Source: Branchiostoma floridae (Eukaryota > Chordata > Leptocardii > Amphioxiformes > Branchiostomatidae). From it: a DNA stretch of 64,000 bases. Shown here in pieces: positions 56,758 through 64,000 of the stretch. A program made the translations under genes and the position numbers. A model generated the notes under the pieces. It was given only the letters and a program-made list of their open reading frames with translations. It did not search any database and was not told the origin of the DNA. The DNA lies in assembly GCF_000003815.2 (NCBI RefSeq), contig NC_049980.1:26572508-26636507 (forward strand). The letters run 5' to 3'. Position 1 is the first letter of the stretch. The number at the start of each line of letters is the position of its first letter.

Positions 56758-56870
56758 TGTAACCACCCATATCAGCATGGTAACCAAAGATACATACGTG
56801 ACAACCCAAAATACAAGCATGACAGCCAAGGAGACTTGCGTGACAACTAACAAGACATGCGTGACAACTT
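56758..56870. repeat. Minisatellite with 24-bp period
   Basis: Units of the form GCATGACAACCAAAGATACA / TACGTGACAACCCAAAATAC / GCATGACAGCCAAGGAGACT / GCGTGACAACTAACAAGAC recur every 24 bases for about five diverged copies. Because 24 is a multiple of three, the minus-strand frame through it repeats a CHA-type motif. This is a consequence of the repeat, not evidence of a gene. Confidence 0.75.
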
Positions 56871-59800
56871 GATCTGTTCTGTTGGTCAACTCTTCTCCAA
56901 GATCTGGGCATGTTATACGGTAGATTTTGTAATGTTCGTGGTGTTTTTATTCTCTGGTATACGTGTCTCTGTTACCTTACTAATGTACTACAGAATTGTT
57001 TTAACCGCGATTGTAAAACATCACGGAAACGTCTTTTCCCCTCCTATCTTTAGTTGAAATCAAGTCCCTCCAAAAATAGACGAATGTACGGTACCAGGAA
57101 AGTGCCCCATATCCTCCTGACCCACGAAGTGAGGAAATGGTATTGGTGGTTAATGCTGTTGTTCCTGCCCAGTGTTAGACAGAGACTGATGTGGCGTCGC
57201 TGGCTTCATTAGCTGTCAGGGCAGCAAGGAAAAAAAGCGAATTTGACCTTTGTCTTTGACTCGCCAATGCTTAATGAAGCCAATGGCTGGTAATTTGATA
57301 GCAGGTTACCTGTGTTTGGAGGGGATAATAGGCAATTATAATATCCAACCAACGTTATTAATCAATAGCAACTTCTGACGGGGATTATTTTTTGTTGCAA
57401 TGTTGTTGCCATCTATCAAGGAGCTCTGATTCAGTAAAAGCTCCTTGCTTCTATTCATAATCATTTCAACAAAGCATGTCTCATGGCAGGTTTGCAATAA
57501 GAAGATTTGTTACTCTGGGATGACGATAAAAAGAGGTGCAGTACTTTGATTCTAATATCTCTACGTAGCAGGCTGTACCTACTTTTTTCATACATACAGC
57601 ATTTGAATGCTGATCACTTTGAACTCACAAAAGTCAGTATAAGGCATGGCAGCTCAGAAGTTTAATGAAATCTACTTGCATTAACTTGATGTATTTGGTC
57701 TGTTTCTTAGTTCTACCCATTTGACAGATGAAGTCAGGTGCATTGATCTTTTTATTTCAACCTCGAGGAATGATGAAACCTGTCAGAAGTGAAGAATCGC
57801 CTCGTCTTCATCATGTCTGAACTTTGGAGACAGCAAATTGGAAATTGTGTCGGGTTATTTCCCTGTTGCCTCTTATACTACATGGTCCTTGTTGTAGGTT
57901 GCCAACTTGCAAAGGTCTTAACAATTGATGACATTCATTGATTTTTCATGTTTGCCTGCAAGGTGAAAAGAGTTAATCCAATACTGATTGAGCAGCAGAT
58001 CCTTGTTTGTTTGTTTGTTTGTTTTTGCAGCACATCACCTAACTAAAGAGCTGCACTGTGTTGTATTACACAGTAATTTTATAGAGAGTTGCAAATGTAG
58101 ACTCACAATTCTACACAATTCACAGGACTGATTTTTTTTACACTTTGGGAAGTACCATTTCTCTGTAGTAGGATCTTAAACATGCCACAAACATGGCACC
58201 TCTGGCTTGATGTCCACTCCAAACGACTTCAACTCTTACCAGTACCATGCAAAGAAGTTACGGGTCAGTCGGTATAGAGCCTTGACCTTGGAATACCCCT
58301 CAGCAGGCCTCACATGATATGGGACACAAGGATACATGTAGTGTATTACCAAGCTTAGTTTATGACAGTCTCTTGTCCCTTCAAGCTTTTGTACCTTATA
58401 GTCTCACCACATCTGTCAGTAGAATTTCATCAAAACCTTTATGAGCAAACCATATGGCTTCTGGAAATGATCGTTCATCTCACAATCTTTCTCCAATTAT
58501 ACAAAAGAAGTTTGACAGAAGGATGATGAAGTTTCAATGACCCCTGTGAACCTCGTTGATCACGGCACCACCAAACGATCAGCAATATTACTACCGATTT
58601 ATGGATATTCTGACCTTTACCCCCAGTGACCACAGGTTCATATCGTAATAAAAAGTTTTGACCCCAGATAAAATGCACAGCGAGCCACTAATAGTATGTA
58701 AAGAAATGGCTATTAGAGAAGCCATCTGATTTGTGATTCTGTGTTTGTAGGTCACGAAAAAGGTACCCATATATCACTCAGTTGGTAGGTTCATATGATG
58801 ATGTCTATTGAACATTTTACATTTATGATTTTAATAGAGAAGACTTTGTGTTTTTGATATCCCTGACAATGACATAATATGTGCATGTACTTGTAATTAA
58901 ATGAAGACGAAATGCAGATGTGTATGTGTAAATATAAAATGCTAGGGCTAGACATCTTTTCATGAAGTCTGAATGCTATCATTATCCAACCTATGAATGA
59001 TACCCCATTAGGCAAAAGATGCAAAAGACCAAACTGTTAATTTTGGTCTGCTCACACCGGGAAGGAACCTTACTCATATCTTTAAGTCTGATGGTTTCTT
59101 TAACATGCTTGAGGTACACTTACTATCATAATGGTTCTTCTCAAAAATGGGACCTCTGGCTATCAGAAGTCATCCTCAAATCACCTGCATGTATGTACAT
59201 GGCTTAAGTGGAAATGTGCAAGTATGACACAGGTAACAGGAAATGTACTCTCACCATCACTGCTAATGGTGTGTAAAATTCACTCTTTATCAGCTATTAC
59301 GACACGATAATGGTAACTCATTCCAGGAGGGAAACAGGCCCCCATTAGGTCGGTGCTTCAAGTCGCCACATTTGGCTGGGTGTACCAAGATTGCAACATT
59401 AAGAATCTATCAAAGTACAGCATCAACCATGCCTATTTTATCACACGTCCCTCACAGTAGCAGATTGTGTTATGCAATCTCTCACAGTTGGGGGCTTACT
59501 GGGCCTTCTCTCAGATAAAGGGGAAGCTTAATGTAGTCTGGCCACTCACAGTAGGTACCAAATATAATTATATAAGTATGAAGTGGAAGTATTGAGGAAA
59601 ACCTGAGTGCTACATGGTAAAAGAACATACCAGATACATGTATGGTATCTAAAGGCACAAACGCATACATGTTGCAAATTCACAATGAAAGCACTTGTTC
59701 TGTTTTATTGGAATTTTATGGCACCTTCATAACAGTATGGACTAATCTAAGCATTTAATTGTACATGTACATTCAGTAGTCAGTGTGCAATGATTACCCA

Positions 59801-62800
59801 ACGTTCGTGGAGAATACGCCACTTGGAACACCCGGCATCCAAGCAATGGCCAAAAAATGTAAGTTAGAGTGACATTGCGCCATGTTCCTTTCTGATGACT
59901 TTAGGAATTTCAGATTTCATCAGACACAGTGAAACTGTAGATACAAGTACATGTATGGAGGATCTTTTCTCACTTTCCATGTGAATAAAGCAGGCAGGTG
60001 ATAACTGCCATGATGGTGTCATTAATATACAGTCCAATGGACTATGATATAGCTCAAGTCTACGCAGCATTTTTCAAAATTACTGAATACTGGTTTCAAT
60101 CTCGTCTTAAAGCTACACGTATACAGTACACATAATAGATGTTATCTGAGAGGGTCAAAATTCTCCATATTCTCCATATTCCATATTTAGTGTCCCTGTG
60201 ACATCCTGAGAAACTGCTATTATATAATACAAAGATATCCCTGGCTGCAATACAGTTTTCATGTACTACATACATGTACATACAATTGTATATGCCTGAA
60301 ATTAGTGCACACTAGAAGCAAGAGCTTACGTCATACTTCATGAATATTACCTACATGTGTGGAAGATAGTGCATCATTGTTGCATCGTCTGACGCAGTAT
60401 GTGTCATATGCGCTGGTAAGTGATAAAAGGGGACATTTGCAAGTTCAATAGGGCTGTTGACATTCCCATTAGCCGGAGCTTACAGGCAGAGCCCAGGCAT
60501 TCCCAACAGAACTGAGCAATTAAAGCACAGACATTTGCAACACAGCAGTACACCAGGTCCCTCAGTACCACTTCACATGATAGTGCTTTTAGGACTGACC
60601 TTGTTGGACTTGCTCAAGCATGAAAGTCATTTGGTTTGCAAATAGAAGTTAGTTTTCTGGTGAAGACAGCAGAGAAATCAGAACTTTACTTGTTGATGGT
60701 GATAATTGATCATCAGTCTCAGACTGATTAATTTAAATCATGCCTAGTGGCCCTCTGAAAGATCCATCAGGTTCTTAATGTACTGGATGGCAAATTTAAC
60801 TGAGTGCTTGGGGATCAATCTAATTACTGCAGGGTTGTAGCTTGGGGTTGCTATAACATGTTATATTCCATGGTTTATATTGAAAGTGTTCTGTTCTATT
60901 GTTGTAATGCATGACTTTCCAAAGCAAGTTTCCTCACTGGCCTCCTATGGGTAGATCACTTCTTTGAATCCAGTTCCTGCATGATTGAAGACTGGTCTAT
61001 GACCAAGGAAGACCACTCTTATACTTTATAGCCCCAAACAGTAGTTGTTTGTGTCATTTTGACTAGTGATAAATTTTGGTACCTTAGAAGAACTGATTCA
61101 GAAGCTCATCGTGCACAGCTGAGATTACCTATTTTCAATGTACTTTGCAGATACAGGAATTTACATGTACAACTTCGTCACAAGACATGATTACAAAAGA
61201 CCAGACATAATATACTGTCCCGTCTGCTGGTTGAAATAATTAATCATTATGTTCTTCTAAGACATAATGATATAATGTATGGATGGGATGTTTAACGTTA
61301 AAGGTGTGCGATAAGTTCCATTCAAGAACTGAGCTTTATAACGTAGTTATCTCCTGATTATACATTTTGCACAAGTAGAAAGTTGAGCTCCAGAGAATGC
61401 TGAGCTAAGCTTTCTATCTCATCTTCAGTTGCTCATACTGCAAGCTCAATAATGATATCTGGTAATGCCAGCTGCTGTATGGGGAGAGTGCTCAGAGTAG
61501 TGTAGCAGCTGGCTTATTCCCAACTGTTGAGCCCAGTTGTAATTTGTCGGTCAGATGGGACCTGGAATTAATGGGAAGAAATTTTGCAAATGTCAGCTCT
61601 TGGACAGAGGCCACTTCAGCTAGATGTTCATCATCATGTGGCAGCTTTGAACTTTGAACTTTATTTATTACTAACATTACATACTATACCAATGAAGCAG
61701 CCTGAATTGCATTGTAATTTACTTGTACTTGTACAGCCATTTGAGACATTTCAACATCATAGAGGAATGTTGATGTATTCCAACTGCGCAACGGAATATC
61801 TTATTTGCATAATGAGTGAGAAAATACTATAATACGGTGCTGGTAAATGATAGGAATGTCATACTTGCAACATCAGAAACTTGTATGCTATATCTTTTGA
61901 AGCTTCGATATTATCATTTAACTAATTTCTGAAGTTTGTTCACATTAGTTCTATGTAGTCAAGAAAGTTTTTGTCCCAAATTTCTACCATTTGTGAAGTT
62001 GTTGATACCATGATGGCACGTTTCTCAGCCTGCTAATTCTCCCAGGTAATCTCTGTGAAAGCTGAAGAAGTGCAGGAGGTAATCTGCAAACCCAATAGTC
62101 ATATGGAGATCTTCAGCACTTAATAAGCATGACATCCCCAGCTGGCTTTTGAAGGCTGTTATTTTCACTTTACATCAAGTGTCATAACTTCCGAGAGGGC
62201 AAAATTGAAAACAAAATGCACGATTCCATGTTCTATAATGTATGTCACTGCCACCCCTCAGAAACAGATGGCCTGTGGATGCATCCTATAGCACACATGG
62301 GGTATTGTTTATGACCTTGAAAATGTAGTTTTATTCCTTGGTAGCTGAAGCAAAGTTACCCAATGAAGGTTTATGCATAATAAACGTTCATGCACTGAAA
62401 GACCCGATCGCCTGAGCGTTACTGTCAGATTGGGAGCCAGCTGGTACAACTCTAGCACATGCAGCATCCCTATGACCCTAGAAAATGGGGTTACAGGACC
62501 AGTAAGCTGTACATAATATACATGTGCATGTAATATTGTGAAGGTGTCTCTGCAGACTGAATACTATTTTCAAGGAATCATTTTTTCTTCACTGCTACCA
62601 TACTTGCTAGCAATGTCACGGATCAAAATACCATTTGCATAATTGTGAAGGTTAATTAAACCTGTGCGGGTATTTTCTATGCCTAGATGTACCTGCACCC
62701 AGCCAACCTCTATCTGTTTGATCCCAAACTCACCTTACACAGCACACTTGATGTATAGCAGGCCTAAGATTTAAGGTGTAGCCAGTAACACCTTGAAATC

Positions 62801-62992
62801 ATCTTTTTGGCATATCTTATTACCTGGATGTCTAATCATTGTTTTCAACGGACCAAAAAGGACCATCAGTGGTGCAGATAAAGGTAACACATGAAAATAC
62901 CTGCACCTGTGTGGGCATGCAGGAAAGTCTCCTGAAGTATTCTTCTCACACTTAATCTGGGCCACTCTTTCTGGAGTTGGACGTTGCAGTCA

Positions 62993-63181
62993 ATATGTCA
63001 TGATTATCCGCCAACGTTCCAAGAACAGATTGCTGTTATGGGGGGCACATCTAAGCCCAGGGGGTATGACCCCACATTGGGGCGGGCACTGGAAGGCTTG
63101 GGAGGGAGGGAAATATGGAGAGCTGTCATAGTGATGGATGGAAGTGACCTGCATGGGGAGGTGAATGAGAAACCTTCCCCA
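62993..63181 (+). other. Exon-like patch of unknown identity
   Basis: After GGACGTTGCAG, an open frame runs SICHDYPPTFQEQIAVMGGT, SKPRGYDPTLGRALEGLGGR and EIWRAVIVMDGSDLHGEVNE to SPR, where AAG|GTATCT could be a donor. It is GC-rich compared with the intron. It does not match any part of SUGP1 that I know, so it may be an unrelated nested exon or a retroelement fragment. Confidence 0.25.
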
Positions 63182-64000
63182 AGGTATCTCCAATCAGAAC
63201 TTGCCTAGTACATAAGTCAGCAGTCTAGTTAAGACCAGGTTGATTTGATTGTATGGATGATATCCTTTGGGATTGCCAAAATTGATGTGAGCCCTCAAAA
63301 AGGGTCCCTAAAATTATCAAGACAAGACAAAGACAGAATACTTTATATTGGCAAACAAAAGTGTATGACTGATTAAGTAAGCTACCTGTGGTCATCAGCG
63401 GGGCACAGCAGTGACAGTGACACTTACTTGGGCAACCCTAGGTAAAAATGTATCAATCAGAGTTAAAGCTAGTGAACAACAACACCTAGTGAACAACAAC
63501 ACAGAACTGTGAGTTCAGTATTTAATACTGCATTAAGTAGGGCTGCAAACAATTTGCAGAAAATTTTCATCTTGTTTGGCAAAAAGAATACCGGGTTGGT
63601 ATTATGACTAAATCTTACAGCAAACAATGTATATCAAGTCCTACAAAGGCTGCTGAATTCTTACTCTCAGACCATGTCTCGATTTTAGTCATCAGCAGCT
63701 CACATTAAAACATCTTACTAACCGTTCCAAGAAATTGGTCTGCACACCCAAAACAGTTATAAGACCCTTTTGGCCAAATTAATGTATTCCTGAGCAATTA
63801 CCGGAAGGTAACAGAAAGCCAAATTGCTGTTTTACTGCTAAGGTGCACCCTAATGTAGGCTGTAAAATTGTTGGGAAGATCCGTTAAATGGCATGAGTCA
63901 TAGCCAGCTCACAATACAGCTTTACCTAAGGTATTGAAGTCATTAACTTCCTTGTCATTCGTCAAAGTAAATGCTGCCAGAAGAAGCAATGGTGCATCAC

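Larger units (their letters stand above)
54892..64000. other. SUGP1 intron 5 (to window end)
   Basis: From the GTGAGT donor at 54892 to the right edge I found no exon that completes the SURP domain, so this is probably one intron longer than 9 kb. It contains a 24-bp minisatellite (56758-56870), a (GTTT)n run at about 58003-58023 and an exon-like GC-rich patch at about 62995-63185. Other open frames look random. Confidence 0.4.

Overview
This looks like nuclear DNA of an invertebrate chordate, most likely amphioxus (Branchiostoma). The reasons are three or four metazoan housekeeping genes with GT-AG introns, AT-rich introns, and a dense load of MITEs, tRNA-derived SINEs, truncated non-LTR retroposons and one DDE transposon. 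The species cannot be fixed from the sequence alone. Almost every long open frame in the introns is chance or repeat-derived; the real coding sequence is small and split over short exons.

Layout. (1) 16-81, minus: first coding exon of a probable SUB1/PC4-like gene that runs off the left edge. (2) 793-2768, plus: SERF (small EDRK-rich factor), divergent from gene 1 across about 0.7 kb of CCAAT- and E-box-bearing promoter. It has two consecutive homologous last exons, each with its own stop. (3) 5070-17590, minus: SMN (survival motor neuron), nine coding exons from Gemin2-binding region through Tudor domain and proline-rich segment to the YG box. SERF and SMN are tail to tail. (4) A putative 5' exon near 17.85-17.98 kb, then coding exons at 33.0, 42.1, 42.4 and 54.8 kb, plus: SUGP1 (SF4), head to head with SMN and continuing past the right edge.

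SMN (snRNP assembly) and SUGP1 (spliceosomal SURP/G-patch protein) probably share a short bidirectional promoter. SERF next to SMN repeats the human 5q13 neighbourhood.

The introns hold the rest: a MITE with 10-bp target duplications (1.28 kb) and a relative (13.4 kb); a palindromic MITE family with three copies beside the SMN promoter; a decayed non-LTR retrotransposon 3' end (21.5-22.0 kb) and a 38-bp insertion from the same family with 12-bp target duplications (41.9 kb); a poly(A)-tailed retroposed sequence with 16-bp target duplications (25.8-26.06 kb); SINEs (10.7, 22.6, 37.9 kb); and a 2.9-kb THAP/DDE_Tnp_4 (ISL2EU-like) transposon with terminal inverted repeats and a broken transposase (44.6-47.5 kb). 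I found no bacterial-type system, CRISPR array or rRNA gene. The most interesting points are the duplicated SERF terminal exons and an array of four copied splice donors at the end of the SMN proline-rich exon.
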